Assembly (NCBI GenBank): GCA_045636945.1
Contig: JAZTYO010000019.1
Location: 1 to 64,000 of the forward strand
Length of the DNA stretch: 64,000 nt
Reading direction: 5' to 3'
Source: UMGS172 sp045636945
GTDB taxonomy: Bacteria > Bacillota > Clostridia > Oscillospirales > Acutalibacteraceae
The position numbers were made by a program, and so were the translations under genes. The notes beneath the pieces are model-generated. The model was not told the DNA's origin. It was given only the letters and a program-made list of their open reading frames with translations, and did not search any database. Position 1 is the first letter of the stretch, and each line of letters starts with the position of its first letter. Positions 17,749-25,072 of the stretch are shown in pieces.

Positions 17749-17777
17749 TTGAAACATCAAGAAAGATGTGTTAAAAT
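17749..17777 (+). promoter_or_regulatory. Promoter of yebC
   Basis: TTGAAA (17749-17754), 17-base spacer, TAAAAT (17772-17777), about 40 bases before the ATG. Confidence 0.6.
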
Positions 17778-17820
17778 AACGGGTAATGATTTTTAAATAA
17801 TTTCCGGAGGGAAGAAAAGT

Positions 17821-18555
17821 ATGTCAGGACATTCCAAATGGAGTACAATTAAGAGAAAGAAAGAAAAAACCGACCAGGCAAGAGCCAAAGTCTTTACACG
17901 CATCGGCCGTGAGCTTGCTATGGTAGTTAAGGCAGGCGGACCTGACCCCAACGTTAACGGCAAGCTTCGTGATGTTATTGCCAAGGCTAAGGCCAACAAC
18001 GTTCCTAATGATAACATTGACCGTATTATCAAAAAGGCTGCTGGTGAGACCGGCGGTGCTGATTACGAGGTACTTATGTACGAGGGCTACGGTCCTTCGG
18101 GCATTGCCGTTATCGTCGAAACCTTGACCGATAACCGCAACCGCACCGCAGGTGAAATGCGTCACTACTTTGACAAGTGTGGCGGTAATTTGGGTCAGTC
18201 CGGTTCAGTTACCTTTATGTTTGAGCGCAAGGGTCTTATCGTTATCGAGGGTGAAGGCCTTGACGAGGATAAGGTAATGGAGGATGCTTTAGAGGCAGGT
18301 GCCGACGATTTCTCATTCGACGGCGACGTTTTCGAGATTTCTACCGATGCCAACTCGGTTGGTGCTGTAAGTGAGGCACTTTCCGAAAAAGGTTACACCT
18401 TTGTTTCGGCTGAAGCAGCTTACGTTCCCGCAACCACGTCGACCATCGACGATCCCGAATTGGTTACCAAGATGGAAAAGCTTCTTGATATGCTTGATGA
18501 GAACGAGGACGTTCAGAACGTTTGGCACAACTGGGAAGCACCCGACGCAGAATAA
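17821..18555 (+). CDS. yebC: YebC/PmpR-family protein
   Basis: A 244-residue protein of the YebC/TACO1 family, opening MSGHSKWSTIKRKK as all members do, with NVPNDNIDRIIKKA and YEGYGPSGIAVIVETLTDNRNRTA. Described both as transcription regulators and, more recently, as ribosome-associated factors that ease translation of difficult stretches. GGAGGG precedes the ATG. It is monocistronic, with its own promoter and terminator. Confidence 0.95.
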   Translation: MSGHSKWSTIKRKKEKTDQARAKVFTRIGRELAMVVKAGGPDPNVNGKLRDVIAKAKANNVPNDNIDRIIKKAAGETGGADYEVLMYEGYGPSGIAVIVETLTDNRNRTAGEMRHYFDKCGGNLGQSGSVTFMFERKGLIVIEGEGLDEDKVMEDALEAGADDFSFDGDVFEISTDANSVGAVSEALSEKGYTFVSAEAAYVPATTSTIDDPELVTKMEKLLDMLDENEDVQNVWHNWEAPDAE

Positions 18556-18571
18556 TATGTATTAAGCAATT

Positions 18572-18609
18572 ACACCGCAACCGAAAGTGCTTGGTTGCGG
18601 TGTTGTTTT
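18572..18609 (+). terminator. Terminator after yebC
   Basis: ACACCGCAACC (18572-18582) pairs with GGTTGCGGTGT (18593-18603), followed by TGTTTT. Confidence 0.8.
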
Positions 18610-18671
18610 GTGGTCATAATCACACACGAACACAATATATTTGTAAATTTATACAGAATTTATATTTTTAC

Positions 18672-18699
18672 TTGCATTTTTAAAAAAATGTGCTACAAT
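18672..18699 (+). promoter_or_regulatory. Promoter of the ferredoxin gene
   Basis: TTGCAT (18672-18677), 16-base spacer, extended TGC-TACAAT (-10 at 18694-18699). It lies 50 bases before the ATG. Confidence 0.6.
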
Positions 18700-18748
18700 T
18701 AGTAAGTAATCAGGCAACTGAAATCTATGTAAAGTGAGGTGCTAACAA

Positions 18749-18919
18749 ATGGCATTCAAAATTTCCGATGATTGCATCAGCTGTGGTGCATGTGCAGCTC
18801 AGTGCCCCGTAGAGGCTATCGCTGAGGGTGACGACAAGTTCGTTATCGACGCTGACAAGTGCATCAGCTGTGGCGCTTGCGCAGATGGTTGTCCCGTAGA
18901 GGCTATTGCCGAGGACTAA
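18749..18919 (+). CDS. 2[4Fe-4S] ferredoxin, clostridial type
   Basis: A 56-residue electron carrier with two CxxCxxCxxxCP clusters: Cys9, 12, 15, 19 and Cys38, 41, 44, 48. The two halves are internal repeats (SCGACA...CPVEAIAE). It is acidic, as clostridial ferredoxins are. GAGGTG lies 7 bases before the ATG. It is monocistronic, between its own promoter and terminator, 180 bases before the rnf operon. It likely takes electrons from PFOR (39773-43309) and passes them to RnfB or hydrogenase. It is too short for routine ORF cut-offs. Confidence 0.96.
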   Translation: MAFKISDDCISCGACAAQCPVEAIAEGDDKFVIDADKCISCGACADGCPVEAIAED

Positions 18920-18937
18920 TCCAAAAGCAAAAATACA

Positions 18938-18971
18938 TACCCGAGAGTTTTTACTCTCGGGTATATTTTTT
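18938..18971 (+). terminator. Terminator after the ferredoxin gene
   Basis: TACCCGAGAG (18938-18947) pairs with CTCTCGGGTA (18954-18963), followed by a T-run. Confidence 0.85.
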
Positions 18972-19099
18972 ACACATTTTAGACAATGGTAAAATTTCCT
19001 TGTGAAAAAAATTGTTTTTTGGCAAATAATGTGTTACCATAATATAGAATAGTTAAAATATCAAATGACGTTCATATAAATCGGTTAGGAGGAACAATA

Positions 19100-20512
19100 A
19101 TGGCTAAATCAGAAGAAATTTTGCGACCCGTCAAGGATATTGGCGGCGGAGTAGAGTTGCCTCACCGAAAAAACACCGCTGAACAGCAATCGGTGATAAT
19201 GCCACCGCCTGAAACGGTGGTCATTGCTATGCAACAGCATATCGGTGCACCGTGTACACCGTGCGTCAAGAAGGGTGATACCGTATATGTCGGCACCAAG
19301 GTGGGTGATAGTGACCAGTTTGTCAGCGCACCGATACATTCGAGTGTTTCGGGTACTGTTACGGGGATAGGCTCGTTGCTTTTGCCTTCGGGTCAGACTA
19401 CCGAAACGGTTATCATACAGTCTGACGGGCTTATGACACCTGACCCCGATATCAAGCCTCCCGTGGTCGAAACCTTGGAGGATCTTGTTAAGGCAGCAAG
19501 AGATTCGGGTCTTGTGGGTCTTGGCGGTGCAGGTTTCCCCACACACGTAAAGCTTAACGTCAGGCCCGACAATATTCCTGATACCCTTATTATCAACGGT
19601 GCTGAGTGTGAGCCTTATATCACCTCCGACTACCGTGAGTGTGTTGAGAATACCGACAGTATCCTGGAGGGCGTTTACCTTCTCAAAAGAATTGTCGGTT
19701 TCAAGCAGGTTATTATCGCGCTTGAAAACAACAAGCCCAAGGCTATCGACACGATGAATGCGCTTGTCGAAAACGTTTTGGGTGAAAAGATGCCTGTTGA
19801 TACCGAGGATGACGAGAAGATGCAGGCAATGTATAAGGTTGCCACCGACGAGCGAGATGCAGACAACTCGGTAAGAGTTATGCGTCTGAAATCGCGTTAT
19901 CCCCAAGGCGCTGAAAAGGTGCTTATCTATAACGTAACAGGTCGCAAACTGCCGTTGGGCAAGTTGCCATCGGACGTTGGTTGTATGGTTATGAACGTTA
20001 CGAGTGTATCAACCCTTAACAAGTATATCAAGACAGGTATGCCGTTGGTTGCTAAGACCGTAACGGTTGACGGCGGTGCAATAAGAACCCCTCAAAATGT
20101 TGTTGTACCTATTGGTACTGCTATCAGTGATGTTATTGAGTTCTGCGGTGGATATAAATCCCCTACGAGAAAGATTCTTTACGGCGGACCTATGATGGGT
20201 AATGCCGTTATAGACGTCAATATGCCGATTCTGAAACAGAATAACGCCGTATTGGTGCTTGACCGCAAGCAGTCTGAAAAACGAGTTGAAAGTCCTTGTA
20301 TCCGTTGCGGACGTTGTGCAAGAGCATGCCCGATGCATCTGCAACCGCTTGAAATTGAATCATCACTCCGCATCGGTGATATTGACCGTGTAAAGGCTCA
20401 TTATGCGGAGTACTGTATCGAATGCGGAAGTTGTTCTTATATCTGCCCGTCCAAGCGTCATTTGACTCAGGTTATGCGTATGGCCAAGGCAGAACTTAAA
20501 GCTAAAAAGTAA
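19100..20512 (+). CDS. rnfC: Rnf electron transport complex subunit C
   Basis: A 470-residue peripheral subunit and the NADH-side entry/exit point of the Rnf complex. The N-terminal lipoyl-like region is followed by GLVGLGGAGFPTHVKL (flavin/NADH-binding segment shared with NuoF) and GAECEPYIT. Two 4Fe-4S motifs are near the C-terminus (CIRCGRCARACP and CIECGSCSYICP). GGAGGAAC precedes the ATG. First gene of rnfCDGEAB, the usual clostridial order. A weak promoter (TTGGCA at 19019, 18 bases, TATAGA) may drive the operon. Confidence 0.96.
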   Translation: MAKSEEILRPVKDIGGGVELPHRKNTAEQQSVIMPPPETVVIAMQQHIGAPCTPCVKKGDTVYVGTKVGDSDQFVSAPIHSSVSGTVTGIGSLLLPSGQTTETVIIQSDGLMTPDPDIKPPVVETLEDLVKAARDSGLVGLGGAGFPTHVKLNVRPDNIPDTLIINGAECEPYITSDYRECVENTDSILEGVYLLKRIVGFKQVIIALENNKPKAIDTMNALVENVLGEKMPVDTEDDEKMQAMYKVATDERDADNSVRVMRLKSRYPQGAEKVLIYNVTGRKLPLGKLPSDVGCMVMNVTSVSTLNKYIKTGMPLVAKTVTVDGGAIRTPQNVVVPIGTAISDVIEFCGGYKSPTRKILYGGPMMGNAVIDVNMPILKQNNAVLVLDRKQSEKRVESPCIRCGRCARACPMHLQPLEIESSLRIGDIDRVKAHYAEYCIECGSCSYICPSKRHLTQVMRMAKAELKAKK

Positions 20513-20528
20513 GGGAGGAGTCTTAAAA

Positions 20529-21464
20529 ATGGAAAAACTATCGGTTTCACATTCGCCGCATATTCAGCACGAAGATTCTTCCCGTGGAATAATGGCTGAC
20601 GTTATCATTGCACTCCTGCCTGCCACAGTTGGCGGTTGTATTCTTTTCGGTTGGTATGCGGCATTGGTTATTGCAACCTGCGTTGTCACCGCCGTGATTT
20701 CGGAGTATGTATGCTGTAAGGTAATGAAGCGTTCAAACTCGATAGGCGACCTTTCGGCGGTTGTTACGGGTCTTATTCTAGCACTCAATCTCCCACCCGA
20801 GTTTCCGCTTTGGATGGCCGCTATCGGCAGTGTCGTCGCTATCGTTGTGGTCAAGATGCTGTTCGGTGGTTTGGGTCATAACTTTGCTAACCCTGCAATT
20901 ACCGCACGTATCGTTTTGTTGGTTTCATTCCCGTCTGCTATGACTAAATGGATAGCACCTATCGGTTCCGACGTTTCTAACATCACCTCGGCAACCGACG
21001 TCAACACCATTGCAACACCGCTTGTCAACGAGGGTTATACCTATTCTCAGTTGTTTATGGGACAGGTCCCCGGTTGTATCGGGGAAACTTTCAAGCTGCT
21101 TATAATTATCGGTGCACTTTACCTTATAGCACGCCGTGTAATCTCACCCGTAACCCCTCTTGCAATGGTCGGTTCTGTTGCTTTGATGTCGTGGATATTC
21201 GGCGAGGACCCTCTTTATATGGTTCTTTCGGGTGGTTTGTTGTTCGGCGCGGTATTTATGGCTACCGACTATGTAACCAGCCCTATTAATTGGAAGGGCA
21301 AACTCATCTTCGGTATTGGTTGCGGTCTTATAACCTTTGTTATCCGTCACTTCGGATACCTGCCCGAGGGTGTGTCCTACTCCGTTCTTCTTATGAACCT
21401 CTTTGTGCCGTTCATTAATAAGATAACCACTCCTAAACCGTTTGGATGGGAGGGTGCAAAATGA
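20529..21464 (+). CDS. rnfD: Rnf electron transport complex subunit D
   Basis: A 311-residue integral membrane subunit, homologous to NqrB, with about nine helices. In this family FMN is bound covalently to a Thr through a phosphoester; the likely acceptor is Thr163 in NTIATPL. It takes part in electron transfer across the membrane and probably in ion movement. GGGAGGAG lies before the ATG, 16 bases after rnfC. It overlaps rnfG by 4 bases. Confidence 0.95.
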   Translation: MEKLSVSHSPHIQHEDSSRGIMADVIIALLPATVGGCILFGWYAALVIATCVVTAVISEYVCCKVMKRSNSIGDLSAVVTGLILALNLPPEFPLWMAAIGSVVAIVVVKMLFGGLGHNFANPAITARIVLLVSFPSAMTKWIAPIGSDVSNITSATDVNTIATPLVNEGYTYSQLFMGQVPGCIGETFKLLIIIGALYLIARRVISPVTPLAMVGSVALMSWIFGEDPLYMVLSGGLLFGAVFMATDYVTSPINWKGKLIFGIGCGLITFVIRHFGYLPEGVSYSVLLMNLFVPFINKITTPKPFGWEGAK

Positions 21465-22006
21465 AAAAAGTTCTGAACATCATTGTCACTTCCATTGTTC
21501 TGACGCTTATCTGCGGTATTGCTACGGCAGGTCTTGCCTTTACGAATGACCTTACGGCAGGACGAATTGAAAAGTTGGCTGCCAAAACCGAGCAAAAAGC
21601 AATGGGCAGAATAATCGAGGCCGATAAGTTTGACAAGAGCACGGTCGAGCTTAACGGTGAGCAGACCTACTACACCGCAGTAAAAAATGGTGAAACGGTT
21701 GGATATATCTTCATTGTTTCAGCCCACGGCTACGGCGGTGACGTTAAGGTTATGACCGGTATAGGTCCTGACGGCAAGGTTGTTGCGATAGAGGTGCTTG
21801 ACGCATCCAACGAAACTCCCGGTCTTGGTCAGAACGTTACCAAGGAAGATTTTTGGGAACAGTTTAAAGGTCAAAGCGGTCAGCTTGAGGTAAAGCAGGA
21901 AATAAACCCTGTTACAAGTGCGACTATTTCCTCAAAGGCCGTTACCAAATGTGTAAACGAAGCATTAAAGCTTTATGACTTAATAACAAAGGAGGATGGG
22001 AAATAA
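21461..22006 (+). CDS. rnfG: Rnf electron transport complex subunit G
   Basis: A 181-residue protein with one N-terminal helix and an FMN-binding domain facing outward. VTSATISSKAV at residues 151-161 corresponds to the SGATxxS flavinylation motif; Thr155 is the probable FMN acceptor, although the usual Gly is replaced by Ser153-Ala154. The ATG at 21461 lies in the ATGA overlap with rnfD and behind GGGAGGG. The stop shares its last base with rnfE. Confidence 0.93.
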   Translation: MKKVLNIIVTSIVLTLICGIATAGLAFTNDLTAGRIEKLAAKTEQKAMGRIIEADKFDKSTVELNGEQTYYTAVKNGETVGYIFIVSAHGYGGDVKVMTGIGPDGKVVAIEVLDASNETPGLGQNVTKEDFWEQFKGQSGQLEVKQEINPVTSATISSKAVTKCVNEALKLYDLITKEDGK

Positions 22007-23022
22007 TGTCTGAGAAAAGTAAAACATCCATCCTCACAAAGGGTATCATAAAGGAAAATCCCGTATTGCGTTTGGTATTAGGCACCTGTCCTACCTTGGC
22101 GGTTACAACCGCCGCAATCAACGGTATCGGTATGGGTGTTGCCGCAACATTGGTGCTTATAGGCTCTAATGCGGCCATTTCTCTTTTGCGAAAGGTTATT
22201 CCCGATAAGGTGCGAATCCCTGCATATATAACCATTATCGCAACCTTTGTTACCATTGTCCAGATGCTTGTCAAGGCTTTCTTGCCGAGTATCGACAGTG
22301 CATTGGGTATTTTCCTGCCATTGATTGTTGTCAACTGTATTATTTTGGCACGTGCCGAGATGTTTGCCTCTAAAAATGCCGTTTTTCCGTCAATCCTTGA
22401 CGGTCTTGGTATGGGCATTGGCTTTACTGCGGCACTGACCCTTATGGGCATGATTCGCGAGCTTTTCGGTTCAGGAACCTTGTTTGGGATGCCTATTACA
22501 CAGGGCACTATTGAGCCGATGGTCGTATTTATCCTTCCACCGGGAGGCTTCTTTGTTTTCGGTGTTTTGGTCGCTTTGTCTAACAAACTTGCCAACAAAA
22601 TGGGCAAAAAGCCTGCTAAAAATCTCGGCTGCGGAAGCTGTAAGGCGTGCGGTGGATGTGAAATGGCATCCATTGATGAAACTGCACCTGCCGACGAGGG
22701 CGTTGTTACCAATGCCGATATTGCTAAAAGCGTAGGCGAAACCTATACCTCCGCCGAGGAAACCACGACGGTCAGCGGTGACGGAATAACACACGTCAAG
22801 GTTCGTACCGAGGCTGAAGAGGTACAACGTGCTGATACTACCGAGGCAGAGCCTGAGGTAAAGCCTGATACCGATGTGTTGCCTGCCGATTCCGACGGTA
22901 CTGCACCGATTGAGGACGTAACGCCAAAGGACCCTGAGGTTGAGACTACAACACGTACCGAGGCTGACGTATCAACCGATACCGATGACGAAAACAAAAA
23001 GACCGACGGAGGTGAGCAGTAA
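22006..23022 (+). CDS. rnfE: Rnf electron transport complex subunit E, with long Cys-rich C-terminal tail
   Basis: The membrane subunit RnfE is homologous to NqrD. Residues 1-200 form the usual six-helix core. The protein is 338 residues, while typical RnfE ends near 200-230. The extra part begins at KKPAKNLG, has four regularly spaced cysteines (Cys209, 212, 215, 218; CxxCxxCxxC) and continues with 115 mostly Glu, Thr, Asp and Pro residues. The frame is unbroken and the stop overlaps rnfA by one base, so the tail is genuine in this sequence. RnfA/RnfE bind a 2Fe-2S cluster between them in known structures; the tail could hold a further cluster or metal, which is inference. Confidence 0.92.
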   Translation: MSEKSKTSILTKGIIKENPVLRLVLGTCPTLAVTTAAINGIGMGVAATLVLIGSNAAISLLRKVIPDKVRIPAYITIIATFVTIVQMLVKAFLPSIDSALGIFLPLIVVNCIILARAEMFASKNAVFPSILDGLGMGIGFTAALTLMGMIRELFGSGTLFGMPITQGTIEPMVVFILPPGGFFVFGVLVALSNKLANKMGKKPAKNLGCGSCKACGGCEMASIDETAPADEGVVTNADIAKSVGETYTSAEETTTVSGDGITHVKVRTEAEEVQRADTTEAEPEVKPDTDVLPADSDGTAPIEDVTPKDPEVETTTRTEADVSTDTDDENKKTDGGEQ

Positions 23023-23612
23023 TGAATTGGACTAACATTATCACCATTGTGCTTGCTGGAATCTTAACCGAGAATATGGTCTTATCTAAATTCTTGGGTA
23101 TCTGTCCGTTTCTCGGTGTTTCCCAAAAGACCAACACAGCGGTAAGTATGGGTATTGCCGTAACTCTGGTTATGCTGCTTGCAACCGCCGTAACCTATCC
23201 TATTCAGATATACGTGCTTGACCGTTTCGGTCTTGGCTATCTGCAGACAATAGTGTTCATTCTCATTATTGCTGCGTTGGTTCAGTTGGTTGAGATTGTA
23301 TTGAAAAAGTATATACCTCCGCTTTATACTGCGCTTGGTGTTTATCTGCCGTTGATTACCACCAACTGTGCAGTTTTGGGCATCACCATGCTCAACTTCA
23401 CCAACGAGGCAGTTCACAATTACGGCGAGGCATTGTTCAATGCGTTTGGAGCAGGTTTGGGCTTCTTGTTTGCAATGTTTATTTTCTCGGGTGTTCGTAC
23501 TCGCCTTGAAACCAGCGATATCCCCGAGGCAATGAAGGGTCTGCCTATTACACTTGTTTCTGCCGCTATCGTTTCGCTGTCCTTCCTTGGATTTGCAGGT
23601 ATTATAGGTTAA
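23022..23612 (+). CDS. rnfA: Rnf electron transport complex subunit A
   Basis: A 196-residue membrane subunit, homologous to NqrE, with six helices. NMVLSKFLGICPFLGVS and TTNCAVLGITMLN carry the conserved Cys residues of the intramembrane iron-sulfur site shared with RnfE. Starts on the last base of rnfE and is followed 12 bases later by rnfB. Confidence 0.96.
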   Translation: MNWTNIITIVLAGILTENMVLSKFLGICPFLGVSQKTNTAVSMGIAVTLVMLLATAVTYPIQIYVLDRFGLGYLQTIVFILIIAALVQLVEIVLKKYIPPLYTALGVYLPLITTNCAVLGITMLNFTNEAVHNYGEALFNAFGAGLGFLFAMFIFSGVRTRLETSDIPEAMKGLPITLVSAAIVSLSFLGFAGIIG

Positions 23613-23624
23613 GGAGGGGACGGT

Positions 23625-24413
23625 ATGAACAGTATTTTGATTGCAGTTATTATCGTTTCCTCTATTGGCTTTATCGCAGGACTCGGGTTATCCATTGCTT
23701 CTGTTGTAATGGCGGTCAAAACCGATGAAAAGGTTGAACAGCTTCGTGCCGAATTGCCTGGTGCTAACTGTGGTGCATGTGGGTATTCGGGTTGTGACAA
23801 TTATGCCGAGGCCTTGGCCAAGGGAGAAGCAAAGCCGGGGCTTTGTGCACCTGGTGGTCCTGAAATGAATGCCAAATTAGGAGAGATTTTAGGAGTATCG
23901 GTCGAAATGGCCGAGCCTATGGTGGCAACCGTCGAATGTAACGGCACCTGTGACCACGTACAAAACAAAATGCACTACACAGGTGTTTCAACCTGTAAGG
24001 CTGCCAATATGATGTATGGCGGCACCTTGGCTTGCAGTTTTGGTTGTCTTGGTTTTGGCGATTGTCAGCAAGCCTGCCAATACGGTGCTATTGAGGTTAT
24101 TAACGGTAAGGCTTGCGTGCATCCCGAAAAATGCACCGCTTGTACAGCCTGTGCCAAGGCTTGCCCCAAGTCGATTATTAAAATGATGCCAAAAGAAAAG
24201 GTTTATGCCAAGGTTGTCTGCTCGAATAAGGACAAGGGTGTTGTTGCACGTAAGGTGTGTGAGGCTGCCTGTATCGGTTGCGGAAAGTGTGCAAAGGTTT
24301 GTCCCACCGAGGCCATAGTTATTGAAAACAACTTGGCAAGAATCGACTATGAAAAGTGTATTGCTTGCGGAAAATGTATTGAGGAATGTCCTGCAAAGTG
24401 CATTGTTTTGTGA
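23625..24413 (+). CDS. rnfB: Rnf electron transport complex subunit B
   Basis: A 262-residue ferredoxin-side subunit. An N-terminal membrane helix (5-27) is followed by the 4Fe-4S domain with CGACGYSGCDNYAEAL, then cysteine-rich central motifs (VSTCKAAN, GCLGFGDCQQAC), and three C-terminal ferredoxin-type motifs (CTACTACAKACP, CIGCGKCAKVCP, CIACGKCIEECP). It accepts electrons from reduced ferredoxin. GGAGGGG precedes the ATG. Last gene of the operon. Confidence 0.96.
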   Translation: MNSILIAVIIVSSIGFIAGLGLSIASVVMAVKTDEKVEQLRAELPGANCGACGYSGCDNYAEALAKGEAKPGLCAPGGPEMNAKLGEILGVSVEMAEPMVATVECNGTCDHVQNKMHYTGVSTCKAANMMYGGTLACSFGCLGFGDCQQACQYGAIEVINGKACVHPEKCTACTACAKACPKSIIKMMPKEKVYAKVVCSNKDKGVVARKVCEAACIGCGKCAKVCPTEAIVIENNLARIDYEKCIACGKCIEECPAKCIVL

Positions 24414-24429
24414 AATATTAAAAAAACTC

Positions 24430-24458
24430 TTTACAAACGGAAAAGTTTGTGGTATAAT
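24430..24458 (+). promoter_or_regulatory. Sigma-A promoter of rpsO
   Basis: TTTACA (24430-24435), 17-base spacer, TATAAT (24453-24458). Predicted start near 24465, about 125 bases before the ATG. Confidence 0.8.
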
Positions 24459-24464
24459 CTTCGA

Positions 24465-24588
24465 GCGTCGGTTTGAGCCGATGTTTTGATTACCGTTTTC
24501 TGAGTTTTCGGAGTAAGCTTCTTTAATGGAGAATTCACCAACCGATTGCTCGGGTTGCGGCGAAATATTATGAAAGGGTGAAGAGAAA
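24465..24588 (+). promoter_or_regulatory. Structured leader of rpsO, possible S15 autoregulatory site
   Basis: A leader of about 124 bases separates the promoter from rpsO. A hairpin lies right at the predicted 5' end (CGTCGG 24466-24471 with CCGATG 24478-24483). Further downstream CAACC (near 24538) can pair with GGTTG (near 24553). S15 represses its own mRNA in several lineages through unrelated leader structures, so an S15 site is plausible, but no known Rfam consensus was matched by eye. Confidence 0.4.
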
Positions 24589-24855
24589 ATGATCAGTAAG
24601 GAAGTTAAGAGCCAGATTATGGCTGAGTACGCAACTCACGAGGGCGACACCGGTTCTCCCGAGGTTCAGATTGCAGTTCTGACCCGTCGCATCAACGAGC
24701 TTACCGAGCATCTTAAGGCCAACACTCACGACCATCACAGCCGTCGCGGTCTTTTGAAGATGGTTGGTCACAGACGTAACCTCCTCGCATACCTTCAGAA
24801 GAAGGATGTCGAGAGATACCGTTCTATCGTAGCTCGTCTCGGTCTGCGTAAGTAA
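24589..24855 (+). CDS. rpsO: 30S ribosomal protein S15
   Basis: An 88-residue primary 16S rRNA-binding protein. THEGDTGSPEVQIAVLTRRINELTEHL and HDHHSRRGLLKMVGHRRNLLAYL are the S15 signature, and the length is standard. It is preceded by AAAGGGTGA and followed by a stem-loop and pnp, the same gene order as in many bacteria. Confidence 0.98.
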   Translation: MISKEVKSQIMAEYATHEGDTGSPEVQIAVLTRRINELTEHLKANTHDHHSRRGLLKMVGHRRNLLAYLQKKDVERYRSIVARLGLRK

Positions 24856-24867
24856 TCTCTATGAAAA

Positions 24868-24900
24868 AAGCCGACCGATTTTTATCGGTCGGCTTGATTT
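24868..24900 (+). terminator. Stem-loop after rpsO
   Basis: A perfect 12-bp stem AAGCCGACCGAT/ATCGGTCGGCTT (24868-24895) with a TTTT loop. The T-run after it is weak on the plus strand (GATTTACTTTTT), so it may be a partial terminator that lets some transcription run into pnp. Confidence 0.65.
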
Positions 24901-24943
24901 ACTTTTTAAAACGGGTAAATCAAATTAAAAACTATCAGAATTT

Positions 24944-25033
24944 ACGGGGTGTGTGCTGTTTTTAGCAGTTGATCGAGCTTCCAAAGTTGAAAAAATTTGG
25001 GAATTGGATCTATTGCTAAATAGGCACCCCCGT
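24944..25033 (+). promoter_or_regulatory. Long multi-tier stem in the pnp leader
   Basis: Four nested pairings form one long imperfect hairpin: ACGGGGTG (24944-24951) with CACCCCCGT (25025-25033, one bulge); TTTAGCA (24961-24967) with TGCTAAA (25014-25020); GATC (24971) with GATC (25007); TTCCAAA (24979-24985) with TTTGGGAA (24996-25003, one bulge). It ends about 24 bases before the pnp ribosome site. Its place matches the leader stem of enterobacterial pnp, which RNase III and PNPase use for autoregulation; the same role here is inferred. Confidence 0.55.
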
Positions 25034-25072
25034 GAAATAAAATAAAAAAATTTTATGGAAGGTGTAAAGAAA

